Shown piece by piece: positions 1-8,666 of a stretch of DNA of 57,393 bases; within the stretch, counting starts at the first letter, position 1, and each line of letters opens with the position of its first letter. The position numbers and the translations under genes are program-made. This stretch comes from Dictyoglomota bacterium (lineage in GTDB: Bacteria > Coprothermobacterota > Coprothermobacteria > Coprothermobacterales > JAADFF01). Under the pieces are notes generated by a model that saw nothing but the letters and a program-made list of their open reading frames with translations, did no database searches and was not told the origin of the DNA. Location: the NCBI GenBank assembly GCA_013153035.1, contig JAADFF010000018.1, forward strand, positions 1-57,393. Reading direction: 5' to 3'.

Positions 1-42
1 AAGGAGCGGCGGCTTTGTAAAATAGCTACGGGTTATACTTGA

Positions 43-528
43 TTACTTACATACATAAACGGACTGTGTTGCATTGGGCATAAGATCGATGACTACAGCT
101 GGCTTATTTGCAACGGGTGTTGGACAAGTGACTTTGGCCATGTCCTCGGCTACTCCCTTAGCTGGTTCTGGCATAGCCCAGTAAACATAACCAGACTGCA
201 TGTAGCCGCCTTCAGCAGTCATTACAACTATACTTGCGGTAGCCTTCATCGTAGTATTCTTATCCCATGGCCAGGCAGCATCAATATTGAAGTCTGTGGA
301 CCATGCACCAGTGGAACCAGTTGAGACTGTTACTGGATAGTAACCATTGTCTGTGTAGTAAATGGTCATCTCTTTGTAGAAGTTGTTTGCACTGGAAATA
401 ACAGTGCTTACTCTGCCTTTCTGTACAGCCTTAGTAAGATTAGGGAATAGAATAGCTGCCAAAAGGGCAATGATAGCAATAACTACCATGAGTTCAACTA
501 GTGTGAAACCTCTTTCTCTTCTTCTCAT
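43..528 (-). CDS. Type IV pilin-like / type II pseudopilin protein
   Basis: The 161-residue protein begins with a class III prepilin leader: a short basic stretch (MRRRERG), then FTLVEL and a hydrophobic helix of about 20 residues, with Glu at the fifth mature position. A prepilin peptidase would cut after Gly7. The remainder looks like a small globular pilin head with no recognised family. The ATG has a good GGAGGTG site about 8 nt upstream. No other pilus genes are adjacent; a second pseudopilin lies at 21904-22389. Pilus, competence or secretion roles cannot be separated from sequence alone. Confidence 0.85.
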   Translation of the reverse strand: MRRRERGFTLVELMVVIAIIALLAAILFPNLTKAVQKGRVSTVISSANNFYKEMTIYYTDNGYYPVTVSTGSTGAWSTDFNIDAAWPWDKNTTMKATASIVVMTAEGGYMQSGYVYWAMPEPAKGVAEDMAKVTCPTPVANKPAVVIDLMPNATQSVYVCK

Positions 529-838
529 AATTCTTCACCTCCGTGAATTGTTAAGAACTGCAGGTTAACATTTCCCTGCGACACTATTATTATACCACTT
601 ATGAAAGACACAAGAACTTTTTTAATGCTTCTAAAGAATCTATGTTGCGATATCAAGCCTTTTCATCCTTTTATATACCAAATTTCCTGTGATATAATAC
701 ATGTGCGAACATGAAGTGAGGGATGGCAGGCCCTCCACCTCCGGCCAAAGGCTTAGGAGGTTTGTGAATCTGCCGTTGCAGGCTTTATGTTGTATGTATA
801 TGCCTGCATGTTTTATTATATAAGGAGGTGTTTCTTCT
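529..838. promoter_or_regulatory. Divergent intergenic region between the pilin gene and infC
   Basis: This 310-base gap holds no convincing gene. On the minus strand an extended -10 (TGGTATAAT, 589-597) precedes the pilin gene, followed by a small GCAGG/CCTGC inverted repeat in its leader. On the plus strand a TATAAT at 693-698 implies an infC transcript with a leader of roughly 130 nt. That leader contains CCTCC/GGAGG complementary tracts (731-760) and a hairpin at 777-808. Confidence 0.6.
777..808 (+). promoter_or_regulatory. Hairpin in the infC leader, candidate ribosomal-protein autoregulatory element
   Basis: Arms TGCAGGC (777-783) and GCCTGCA (802-808) are perfectly complementary with an 18-nt loop, ending 13 nt before the AAGGAGG ribosome-binding site of infC. 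IF3-L35-L20 operons are known to be controlled through their leaders, by L20 or by transcription attenuation. I see the hairpin; the control role is inference. There is no strong U-run, so it is not a clear terminator. Confidence 0.4.
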
Positions 839-1444
839 TTGAAGAAAAACAAAGACAATGGTATCAGGGTTAATGAGCAGATTAGGGCAGACAAGGTTAG
901 AGTAGTTGATGAGAATGGTAAGCAGATTGGGGTTATGGTGCTTGAAGAGGCTATTAGAATGGCCCGTAGTAGAGGTTATGATCTTGTTGAGGTTGCTCCA
1001 AATGCCAATCCACCAGTTTGCAAGTTCATTAACTATGACAAGTACAGATATGAGCTGGCAAAGAAAGAGAAAGAGGCAAGAAAGAAACAGGTTGTAATGA
1101 AAATTAAAGAGATTCGTATGACATACAACATAGACACACACGACCTCAATGTCAAGAAGAAGAAGATCAGAGAGTTTCTTGAAGATGGTGACAAGGTAAA
1201 GGTGGGTATCTTTATAAGAGGTCGTGAGATGGTTCACCTGGATAGAGCAGAAGAGATTCTCAATGAGATTGCTGAAGAGATGAAAGATGTGGGCTATGTG
1301 GAGAAAAAGCCCTCTATGGAGGGTAAGAGGTATACTATGGTACTTCACCCTGTCAAACAAAAAGACAGGGGGCAGCGTCAAAAGGAAAGAGCTCGTTCAA
1401 GACATCGTAAAGAGAGACGAGAAGAGGAAGGAAAGGAGGAGTAA
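839..1444 (+). CDS. infC: Translation initiation factor IF-3
   Basis: IF3 binds the 30S subunit, blocks premature 50S joining and checks start-codon pairing. The 201-residue protein has the N-terminal domain (RVNEQIRADKVRVVDENGKQ) and the C-terminal domain (KEIRMTYNIDTHDLNVKKK, MVHLDRAEEIL). It ends in a charged basic/acidic tail of about 30 residues, longer than usual. The start is TTG, placed by AAGGAGGTG at 822-830. A non-canonical start is common for infC, where it allows IF3 to repress its own translation. It heads infC-rpmI-rplT-pheS-pheT. Confidence 0.97.
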   Translation: MKKNKDNGIRVNEQIRADKVRVVDENGKQIGVMVLEEAIRMARSRGYDLVEVAPNANPPVCKFINYDKYRYELAKKEKEARKKQVVMKIKEIRMTYNIDTHDLNVKKKKIREFLEDGDKVKVGIFIRGREMVHLDRAEEILNEIAEEMKDVGYVEKKPSMEGKRYTMVLHPVKQKDRGQRQKERARSRHRKERREEEGKEE

Positions 1445-1447
1445 ACG

Positions 1448-1654
1448 ATGGGTAAGGCAAAGGTTAGCAGAACAGCAGCCAAGCGTTTCAAGATTACAGG
1501 AAAGGGTAAGATCATGTATAAACACAGTGGTAAGGACCATCTGAACAGGAAGAAGAGCAAGAAGAGACTTCGCAGACTGTCTAAGATGTCTGTTGTACCC
1601 CATGAGAAGAGATTTCTACTTGCAGACCTTCTCAATGGTATGAAGAAGAAGTAA
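1448..1654 (+). CDS. rpmI: Large ribosomal subunit protein L35 (bL35)
   Basis: This is a 68-residue basic protein with the typical L35 start (MGKAKVSRTAAKRFKITGKG) and the KDHLNRKKSKKRLRRL region. It lies 3 nt after infC behind an AAGGAGGAG site. The position between infC and rplT is the conserved order in most bacteria, so product and operon membership are secure. Confidence 0.97.
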   Translation: MGKAKVSRTAAKRFKITGKGKIMYKHSGKDHLNRKKSKKRLRRLSKMSVVPHEKRFLLADLLNGMKKK

Positions 1655-1667
1655 GGAGGGATGAAGG

Positions 1668-2018
1668 GTGAGAGTAAAATACAGCGTTCAGCGCAGAAAA
1701 AGACATAAGAAGATAATGAAGATGGCAAGGGGCTTCTATGGAGCCCACTCCCGCAGCTTTAGAAGGGCAAACGAGGCTCTTCTGAAAGCTGGAGAGCATG
1801 CATATAGAGATAGAAAGCTGAAGAAGAGAAACTTCCGCAGACTGTGGATTTCTCGTATCAATGCAGCAGTTAGACAGTATGACCTGTCTTATAGTCAGTT
1901 TATACACGGTCTGAAAAAGGCCGGTATCCAGCTTAATAGAAAGGCCCTTGCAGAGCTTGCCGTGACCGATCCTGAGGCATTCAAGGCTATCGTGGAGAGA
2001 GTCAAGGAGGCCTTATAA
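1668..2018 (+). CDS. rplT: Large ribosomal subunit protein L20 (bL20)
   Basis: A 116-residue basic protein with the L20 hallmarks [20 protein letters not shown] near the N terminus and [20 protein letters not shown] in the middle. L20 is an early assembly protein and in several bacteria represses its own operon. The start is GTG, 13 nt downstream of rpmI with an AAGGAGG site. Confidence 0.97.
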   Translation: MRVKYSVQRRKRHKKIMKMARGFYGAHSRSFRRANEALLKAGEHAYRDRKLKKRNFRRLWISRINAAVRQYDLSYSQFIHGLKKAGIQLNRKALAELAVTDPEAFKAIVERVKEAL

Positions 2019-2020
2019 TC

Positions 2021-3034
2021 ATGGATGTTCGCTCCATCCGTGAGGAGCTACTAAAGAGTTTTGAAAATGTGCGCACCCTTGAAGAGCTTGAGGCTCTAAG
2101 GGTGCGCTTTTTAGGTAAAAAGGGCGTTATTCAGCAGGGTTTTAAGAAGCTAAAGGAGCTACCTCCAGAAGAGAAAAAGGCTATGGGTAAGCTCCTGAAT
2201 GATCTCAGGAAAGAGGTAGAGGAAAGGCTAGCCTCTGTTAGGGAAAGACTCCTTGAAGAGGAAAGGAAACAGCAAGTAGAGCGTGAGCGTATAGATGTAA
2301 CGATGCCGGGAACCGAGCTTGCGTGGGGGAGCACACATATCCTTCGTAAAGCTAAGGAAGAACTTCAGTACATTGCACGTAAGCTCGGTTTTACCATTGT
2401 TGATGGGCCAGAGGTTGAAGACGACTTTCACAACTTTGAGGCACTAAATTTTCCTCCGTACCATCCGTCTCGTGATATGCAAGATACCCTGTTTCTGCCC
2501 GGTGGTTTGCTTCTGAGAACACACACCAGTGCCGTGCAGATAAGGGCACTGCAGAGAAAAAAGCCACCAGTAAGAATTTTTACCGTGGGTAGAGTGTACC
2601 GCAGAGAAGAGGTAACGGCAAGAAAGTTCCTTGCCTTCCATCAGGCAGAAGGTCTATGGATAGATAAGAAGGTCTCTATAGGTCACCTCAAGGGTGTGCT
2701 GGCCGAGTTTATCAAGGGTTTCTTTGGTCCTGGATATAAGCTTCGTTTCCGTCCCAGCTACTTTCCATTTGTGGAGCCGGGTATGGAAGTCGATGTAGAG
2801 TGTGTGTTCTGCGGTGGTAAAGGTTGTAAAGTTTGCCAGTATAGTGGTTGGCTTGAAATACTTGGTGCAGGTATGGTGCATCCCAATGTGCTTAGGGCTG
2901 TTGGCTACGATCCAGAAGAATATACAGGATTTGCCTTTGGTATGGGTGTAGATAGAATGGTCATGCTGAAGTATGGTATCAACGATATCAGGCTACTGTT
3001 TGATGGCAATCAGAAGTTTCTTAGAAGCGTTTAA
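2021..3034 (+). CDS. pheS: Phenylalanyl-tRNA synthetase alpha subunit
   Basis: Catalytic subunit of the (alpha-beta)2 enzyme that charges tRNA-Phe. The 337-residue protein has an N-terminal coiled coil (about 1-85), the class II motif 2 region (RTHTSAVQIRAL, VGRVYRREEVTARK) and motif 3 (FGMGVDRMVMLKYGINDIRLL). Four cysteines, C261-x2-C264-x4-C269-x2-C272, form a zinc-ribbon-like knuckle just before GWLEILGAGMVHP. Some bacterial PheS proteins have this insertion while E. coli lacks it. The gene begins 2 nt after rplT. Confidence 0.97.
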   Translation: MDVRSIREELLKSFENVRTLEELEALRVRFLGKKGVIQQGFKKLKELPPEEKKAMGKLLNDLRKEVEERLASVRERLLEEERKQQVERERIDVTMPGTELAWGSTHILRKAKEELQYIARKLGFTIVDGPEVEDDFHNFEALNFPPYHPSRDMQDTLFLPGGLLLRTHTSAVQIRALQRKKPPVRIFTVGRVYRREEVTARKFLAFHQAEGLWIDKKVSIGHLKGVLAEFIKGFFGPGYKLRFRPSYFPFVEPGMEVDVECVFCGGKGCKVCQYSGWLEILGAGMVHPNVLRAVGYDPEEYTGFAFGMGVDRMVMLKYGINDIRLLFDGNQKFLRSV

Positions 3035-3048
3035 GGGGGTGGGCTCAG

Positions 3049-5373
3049 GTGATAGTTTCTCTTAGCATGATGAAGAAGTTTTTAGGTGATGATGTCAATA
3101 TAGACGACATAATGCACAGGCTTGAGCACCACCTTGAGGTGGAGGTTGAAGAGACATACGACCTTGTGCAGAATTTTTACGATGTTGTTGTTGGAAGAAT
3201 TATAGATAAAAAAGACAAAGGTTATGTTGTTGATATAGGAGACAAACAAATATTGGTATCATCGTTTGGCACAGTGGACTTGCCCCGTTATATGCAGGTT
3301 GCCGTTGCACCTGTTGGTGCTGTGATAGGTGACACCACCGTTGAAAAACGTGGGCAGTATGAGGGTATCATTCCTACGCTGTCTATGCTTGGTATTCCTG
3401 AGGTGGCAATGCTACCATCAGAGGGTGGTGTGTCTGTATTTCCATACGATGTAGAGGTTGGGACTCCACTTGAAGAGGCTTTAGGACTACCCGATAAAAT
3501 ATTTGATATTTACATTGCTCCTCCCCGTGGCGACCTTGGTTCTGTGTGGGGCTTTGTCAGAGAGCTTGGTAGGGTGTTTGGGGTAGAGATAAAGATACCA
3601 GAGTTTCCCAAGGTGGATATTTCCGAGGGGGATATTGTGTCTATAGAATCTTTAGACGATACCCCTATATATGCTGGTGTGCTGATAAAGGGTGTTCGTA
3701 TAGAAGAGTCTCCTTGGGAGCTTCAGCGTACACTGGCATATCTTGGTATCAGACCTATATACAATGTCGTTGATATTACCAACTATTACCTTGCCGTATA
3801 TGGCCAGCCCATGCATGCCTTTGACTGGGATAAGGTCAAAGGTGGCAAGGTTATTGTCAGAAGGGCTAGAGACGGTGAGGTTATCACCACACTTGATGGT
3901 GTAGAGAGGAAGCTTGATGAAGATATACTTGTTATAGCCGATGCCGAAAAACCTATTGCCATTGCCGGTGTTATGGGCGGTGAGAATACAGAGGTTTCTG
4001 AGGATACGGAAAATATTTTCCTTGAGGTTGCCTACTTTACACCTATTGTTGTTGCCCGCTCTTCCCGTAAACTGGCACTCCGTACAGATGCATCTTATCG
4101 CTTTGAGCGTGGTATAGATCCATCCAAGATTTCTGCGTATGCCAAGATGGCTGCAGAAGATATTGTGAAGATGGCAGGTGGCCAGATTATATCTTTTGAG
4201 AAGGTTGGCGCTGAGTGGGACAGCAAAGAAGTAGAGCTGAACGAGAAGAAGGCCAATATCCTTGTTGGTAAAGAGCTTGATTGGAAAAAAGAGGTTGTAG
4301 ACCTTGGGTTTGAGTATAAAGATGATAAGGTTATTGTGCCGTCTTTTAGGCATGACCTTAATATCACAGAAGATATTGTTGATGAAGTTGTCAAGAAGTG
4401 GGGATATGAAGCAGTGGAGGAGGAGCTTCCCACATATGCCGTGACATGGGAACCAGATGATGAAGTTGTAAGAGTTGATGAAAGACTCGCCCACGAACTT
4501 GCTGCACATGGGCTTATGGAAGTGTGGACACTAAGTCTTATGGATCCAGATGATGTGAAAAAGGCCCGTGTGGGTGAAGGTGTACCACTGCTCAACCCTG
4601 TCAGTAAACTGTATAGCGTTATGAGGCCACATCTTCTTCCATCTCTGCTTATTGCACAGAAATCCAATGAGGCATATGGTATAGAAGATGTGTTTTTGTT
4701 TGAGATAGGTAAAATATTCCCCGAGCTGAAAGAACAGAGACAGGTTGGTATACTGGTGTCAGGAAACTTTGTCTTGTCTGATTGGAGACATCTTAGTGTA
4801 CCTGCAGACTTTTTCTTCCTTAAAGGTATTCTTGAAGACATCTTTAGAAGATGGGGTATACAGGCTGAGTACAGACCTACGGAGAAACCATATTTACACC
4901 CTGCAAGGGCAGCGGCTATTGTTGTCGATGGGGAAGAAGTAGGTGTTATAGGAGACCTACATCCTGATATTGTAGATGCCTTTGATCTCCGGAAGCGCCC
5001 AGTGGTGGCATTTATAGACTTTGAACTGTTTGAGAAGTACATGAATAGAATACCTAAGGCACAGGTACCCGTGAAGTCTCCTGCCTTGTGGCGCGATATC
5101 TCTATGATTGTTCCTAAAGGTCTTCCAATGGAAGAGATAATAAAGGCTATAAAAGACTCGGCTGGTCAATATCTTGAGAGTATAGATATATTTGATGTCT
5201 TCGAAGATGAAAAGAAGATAGGAAAAGACCTCAGGTCTATTGCCGTGAGACTTGTGTTTAGGAAACCAGATGGTGCTATAGAGTCTGAAGAGGCCGATAA
5301 ATACATGGAAAACATTTATAATAGACTTGAATCTATGAATATTACCATCAGGAAAGGAAAGGAAAGGAGATAG
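3049..5373 (+). CDS. pheT: Phenylalanyl-tRNA synthetase beta subunit
   Basis: Structural, editing and tRNA-binding subunit of PheRS. The 774-residue length fits the family (about 790). Visible in order are an N-terminal tRNA-binding OB region (roughly 40-150), which is divergent and lacks the usual Cys-Gly-Ala-Pro stretch, then the B3/B4 editing region, the B5 domain (about 395-470), the inactive synthetase-like core, and a C-terminal ferredoxin-fold anticodon-binding domain (about 680-770, starting SPALWRDISMIVP). The start is GTG behind AAGGGGGTGG, 14 nt after pheS. Confidence 0.96.
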   Translation: MIVSLSMMKKFLGDDVNIDDIMHRLEHHLEVEVEETYDLVQNFYDVVVGRIIDKKDKGYVVDIGDKQILVSSFGTVDLPRYMQVAVAPVGAVIGDTTVEKRGQYEGIIPTLSMLGIPEVAMLPSEGGVSVFPYDVEVGTPLEEALGLPDKIFDIYIAPPRGDLGSVWGFVRELGRVFGVEIKIPEFPKVDISEGDIVSIESLDDTPIYAGVLIKGVRIEESPWELQRTLAYLGIRPIYNVVDITNYYLAVYGQPMHAFDWDKVKGGKVIVRRARDGEVITTLDGVERKLDEDILVIADAEKPIAIAGVMGGENTEVSEDTENIFLEVAYFTPIVVARSSRKLALRTDASYRFERGIDPSKISAYAKMAAEDIVKMAGGQIISFEKVGAEWDSKEVELNEKKANILVGKELDWKKEVVDLGFEYKDDKVIVPSFRHDLNITEDIVDEVVKKWGYEAVEEELPTYAVTWEPDDEVVRVDERLAHELAAHGLMEVWTLSLMDPDDVKKARVGEGVPLLNPVSKLYSVMRPHLLPSLLIAQKSNEAYGIEDVFLFEIGKIFPELKEQRQVGILVSGNFVLSDWRHLSVPADFFFLKGILEDIFRRWGIQAEYRPTEKPYLHPARAAAIVVDGEEVGVIGDLHPDIVDAFDLRKRPVVAFIDFELFEKYMNRIPKAQVPVKSPALWRDISMIVPKGLPMEEIIKAIKDSAGQYLESIDIFDVFEDEKKIGKDLRSIAVRLVFRKPDGAIESEEADKYMENIYNRLESMNITIRKGKERR

Positions 5374-5380
5374 AAAAAGA

Positions 5381-5770
5381 ATGAAGTGCATCATTACTAT
5401 TAAAAGAGAAAAAGGTGCATTCAATTCACGCTGTATCAAGTGTTTGGATATGAGATTATGCCAATTAGAAAAGTTGCTAAAAGGGCATGGTATACCCGCA
5501 CATATAACTTATCCTGGTAGTAACTTATCTTTATCTCATAACTACTCACCTACTGATAGATATATTATCTTAATGGAAGTTCCACAAAATGCATATAGTA
5601 GTCAAAAAATAAAAGGAAAAATTTTACGTTTATTGGAATCTTTGGTTTGTGATTGCTGTTGTTGTTCTTCACAGAAACCTTGTAAGATTGCTATTAATAC
5701 ATTTACATTTGATAAAGAAGTACGTTGTGATTGTGAGCCTGTGGAGTCTGATGAGGATATAATTTTATAA
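5381..5770 (+). CDS. Uncharacterised Cys-rich protein between pheT and mutS2
   Basis: I do not recognise this 129-residue protein. It has 12 cysteines in three clusters: C18-x2-C21-x5-C27 near the start, a run at C90, C92-C95 and C101, and C116-x-C118 near the acidic C terminus. The spacing suggests binding of zinc or another metal, not secreted disulfides, because no signal peptide is visible. It follows pheT by 7 nt with an AAGGAAAGGAG site and is followed by a hairpin terminator, so it is probably the last gene of the infC-pheT operon. It looks more AT-rich than its neighbours, which could mean recent acquisition. Confidence 0.65.
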   Translation: MKCIITIKREKGAFNSRCIKCLDMRLCQLEKLLKGHGIPAHITYPGSNLSLSHNYSPTDRYIILMEVPQNAYSSQKIKGKILRLLESLVCDCCCCSSQKPCKIAINTFTFDKEVRCDCEPVESDEDIIL

Positions 5771-5772
5771 TT

Positions 5773-5796
5773 ATCTGTAGCTTATAAGTTACAGAT
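5773..5796 (+). terminator. Hairpin terminator after the infC-pheT operon
   Basis: A near-perfect 24-nt palindrome, arms ATCTGTAG and TTACAGAT with a single G-U pair, is followed by AGTATTTTT. It is AT-rich and probably weak. It sits between the Cys-rich gene and the ribosome-binding site of mutS2, so it may attenuate and not fully stop readthrough. Confidence 0.6.
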
Positions 5797-5823
5797 AGTA
5801 TTTTTACCATCAGGAGGTAGTCA

Positions 5824-8220
5824 ATGGACGATAGGTCCCTTACGGCTATAGAATATGACAAAATAATGAAGAAGATAGAGAGAGGGTGCTCTACCCCTTG
5901 GGGTAGGGCACTTGTCTCTTCTGTAAAACCTTCTCCTTACTATGATGTAGTAAAGGAGCTGCTTGGTCAGGCCAAAGATGCCACTGAGTTTCTTGGTGCC
6001 CATGGCACCCCATTTCTTCGCGCTGTTTCTGAAGAGGTTAGAGGATATCTTTCTGAGGTTAAGCGTGGTGGAGCCCTTTCTATTGAGGGAGTGCTTGCCG
6101 TTAAAGATCTCCTTGACCTCATGTGGAGACTGAAAAGCAAGGTAAACAGAGAGAAGTATCCTTATCTACATAGGCTTGTTAAAGACCTGTGGGATTTTAA
6201 ACACTGGGTGCTTGAGGTTGAGGGTAAGATTAAAGATAATGGTCAAGTTGACGATAGGGCAACACCACGGCTTGCTGAGATTAGAAAAAGGCAATCTGAG
6301 CAGATAGCTGCTATTAAAAAGAAAATCGAACAACTGCGTAGACGCTTTCGTGGTGCTATTGCCGAGAATCCACCTTATCGTATTATTCAGGGAAGGTATG
6401 TCATACCTGTGCTTTCTACACATGCCTCCCGTGTAAAGGGTATTGTTCATGGACATTCGGAGAGTGGAAAGACCATTTACATAGAACCTATGGAACTCGT
6501 TTCTATGAATAACGAGCTTGAAGAACTTTACGAGAAAGAGCAGAAAGAAATTGCCTGGATACTGAGAAAACTCTCCGATGAGCTGAGGGAACAAATGGAA
6601 GATAGTGGCATATCTATAGATGTAGCCCTTGATAGTCTTGGTGAGATAGACTTTGCATTTGCCCGTGCATCTTGGGCTATGTCTGTTGATGGTGCCATTC
6701 CTACTATCACAAAAGAGCGAAAGCTGAAAATTCGCCGAGCGAGGCATCCCCTTATTCCGCGGGAAAGGGTAGTACCTCTGTCTCTAGAGCTAGGTGGAGA
6801 GAATCGCCTTATGCTTATCACTGGGCCTAATACTGGTGGTAAGACCGTGACATTGAAAACTGTTGGCCTTATGGTAGCTCTTGCTCAGACAGGTGTTCCT
6901 ATCCCGGCTGATCCTGATACAACTATACCCATTATGGACAACATATTTGCCGATATTGGTGATGAGCAGAGTATAGAGCAGTCTCTATCTACCTTCTCTG
7001 CTCATATGGTGCAGATTATTAAAATTCTTAAAGAGGCTACAAAGAATAGTCTTGTACTTATAGACGAGCTTGGTGCAGGCACTGACCCTATTGAGGGAAT
7101 TGCCATTGCAAGAGCTGTACTTGAGAGGCTTCTTGAAATAGGAGCATTGTCTCTGGTTACAACCCATCATGGTGAGCTGAAATCGTTTGTTGCACAGACA
7201 AAAAGGGCTATTAATGCGTCTATGGAATTTGACCAAGAATCGCTAACCCCTACATATAGGCTCATTGTTGGGATACCCGGTAAGTCGTTTGCCATAGAGA
7301 TAGCCAAAAGATTGGGGATGCCAGAGGATGTGCTGAAGAAGGCATCGAGTTATATTCCCGAAGGTCGCAAAGAGGCAGAAGTGCTTATCAAAGAGCTTGA
7401 GGGGAAGAGGCAAGAGCTCGAAAAACTGACGAAAGAGATAAAAGAAAAAGAGCTGGAACTGATAGAGAAAGAGAAGGAACTTCAGGAGCTAGGACTTAGG
7501 CTCAAGCAGAAAGAGGAAAGGGTTATGACAAGGGCTTGGCAGGAGGCCGAAGAGATTATCAAGGCCGTTGATGAAGAGGCTAAGCGACTTATCAGGGTTT
7601 TAAAAGATAAGTCTGTTGCCGATAAGGAGGCATACGAGGCTCGTACTCGTCTTAAAAAACTTCGTGAGGCAGTACAGAAGCATAAGCTATCTTCTCACGA
7701 AGAGGTTAAGAATATAGAGAAGAAGCGTAAAGAGATAACCCAGAAGAAAAAGGTATCTCCTTATATCTTTGTTGATAAGAAGCCCGAGCCAGGGGACAAT
7801 GTTCTTGTTGAGGCCATGGGGGGACAACTTGGTGTTGTTATTACTATTAGAGGTAAGAAGGCAGAGGTTCTCCTCAAGACTATGACAATTACCGTTCCAA
7901 TATCTGAGATAAGGGTGGTAGATATTAATCCTGAGGCTTTGAAGAAGAATGTCAATGTTGAAACAACTATGTCTGCTGTGCCTATGAAACTTGACCTTCA
8001 TGGTCAGAGGGTAGAAGACGCTCTGGAAATGCTTGATAGTTATCTGTCTAAAGCCCATGCGTCAGGTTATTCATTTGTGTATATTGTGCATGGAGTGGGT
8101 TCTGGGGCACTAAAGAGTGCTATTCGTAGAAAGCTTCGTAGTTATCCCTTTGTAAAATCTTTCCGCGCTGCCAATTCCGACGAGGGTGGCGATGGGGTAA
8201 CTATTGTCTACTTTAATTAA
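5824..8220 (+). CDS. mutS2: Endonuclease MutS2 (Smr domain, ribosome-rescue and recombination factor)
   Basis: The protein has 798 residues, normal for the family. The core and lever region (1-320) precedes the MutS-type ATPase: Walker A GPNTGGKT at about 334-341, Walker B LVLIDELGAGTDP at about 412-424 and the TTHHGELK switch. A long charged coiled coil follows (about 510-640). The C-terminal Smr domain (about 720-798) keeps LDLHG and HGVGSGAL. MutS2 proteins suppress recombination and, in Bacillus, split collided ribosomes. The start is ATG behind AGGAGGTAG. Confidence 0.96.
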   Translation: MDDRSLTAIEYDKIMKKIERGCSTPWGRALVSSVKPSPYYDVVKELLGQAKDATEFLGAHGTPFLRAVSEEVRGYLSEVKRGGALSIEGVLAVKDLLDLMWRLKSKVNREKYPYLHRLVKDLWDFKHWVLEVEGKIKDNGQVDDRATPRLAEIRKRQSEQIAAIKKKIEQLRRRFRGAIAENPPYRIIQGRYVIPVLSTHASRVKGIVHGHSESGKTIYIEPMELVSMNNELEELYEKEQKEIAWILRKLSDELREQMEDSGISIDVALDSLGEIDFAFARASWAMSVDGAIPTITKERKLKIRRARHPLIPRERVVPLSLELGGENRLMLITGPNTGGKTVTLKTVGLMVALAQTGVPIPADPDTTIPIMDNIFADIGDEQSIEQSLSTFSAHMVQIIKILKEATKNSLVLIDELGAGTDPIEGIAIARAVLERLLEIGALSLVTTHHGELKSFVAQTKRAINASMEFDQESLTPTYRLIVGIPGKSFAIEIAKRLGMPEDVLKKASSYIPEGRKEAEVLIKELEGKRQELEKLTKEIKEKELELIEKEKELQELGLRLKQKEERVMTRAWQEAEEIIKAVDEEAKRLIRVLKDKSVADKEAYEARTRLKKLREAVQKHKLSSHEEVKNIEKKRKEITQKKKVSPYIFVDKKPEPGDNVLVEAMGGQLGVVITIRGKKAEVLLKTMTITVPISEIRVVDINPEALKKNVNVETTMSAVPMKLDLHGQRVEDALEMLDSYLSKAHASGYSFVYIVHGVGSGALKSAIRRKLRSYPFVKSFRAANSDEGGDGVTIVYFN

Positions 8221-8242
8221 AATGTATGTCAACTAATATAAA

Positions 8243-8268
8243 AAGGGGAGCAAGCTTTTGCTCCCCTT
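8243..8268. terminator. Bidirectional rho-independent terminator between mutS2 and panD
   Basis: An 11-bp perfect stem, AAGGGGAGCAA (8243-8253) and TTGCTCCCCTT (8258-8268), has a 4-nt loop and lies between converging genes. A-runs and T-runs flank it, so it can serve both strands. Confidence 0.9.
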
Positions 8269-8291
8269 ATGTTGTTTTGATAAGATGATTT

Positions 8292-8666
8292 TCATTCTTC
8301 TGGTAGTGTATAGTCCATAACTTCTTTGAGCTTATTATTTTCATCGACAAATACGGCCTTTGGTGGAGGGACATCTTCATCTGGAGTAATATAGGCAAAT
8401 GCCATAATAACGACAATATCTCCTACTTCTCCCAGCCTTGCAGAGGGACCATTGAGTATGATTTCACCGCTACCCCTTTTGCCGGGAATGATGTATGTAT
8501 ACAGTCGTGATCCGTTATTTTCATTGACAACAAGAACCTCTTGCCATGGGTGAAGACCTGCTGCCTCATAAAGGTCTGGATCTATGGTAATAGAGCCCAT
8601 ATAAGATATATGTTTATCGGTTATGCGTGCCCTGTGAATTTTACCTGCAAGCACCTTAATATACAT
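8292..8666 (-). CDS. panD: Aspartate 1-decarboxylase, pyruvoyl type
   Basis: Makes beta-alanine from aspartate for pantothenate and CoA synthesis. The 124-residue proenzyme has the self-cleavage site Gly24-Ser25 (MGSITID), which yields the pyruvoyl group from Ser25, plus the conserved Tyr58 and the NGPSARLGEVGD segment that shapes the active site. It is the last gene of the pan operon, overlaps the end of panC by 11 nt and is followed by the 8243-8268 terminator. Confidence 0.97.
   Translation of the reverse strand: MYIKVLAGKIHRARITDKHISYMGSITIDPDLYEAAGLHPWQEVLVVNENNGSRLYTYIIPGKRGSGEIILNGPSARLGEVGDIVVIMAFAYITPDEDVPPPKAVFVDENNKLKEVMDYTLPEE

Noticed and set aside
785-1381. 198-codon antisense frame opposite infC
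   Set aside because: It overlaps infC fully, which is certain, and lacks a start signal or homologous motifs.
3652-5042. Long antisense frames opposite pheT (285 and 315 codons)
   Set aside because: They are shadows of pheT, are low in recognisable structure and Ser/Thr- or Cys/His-rich, as expected from reverse translation of a coding gene.
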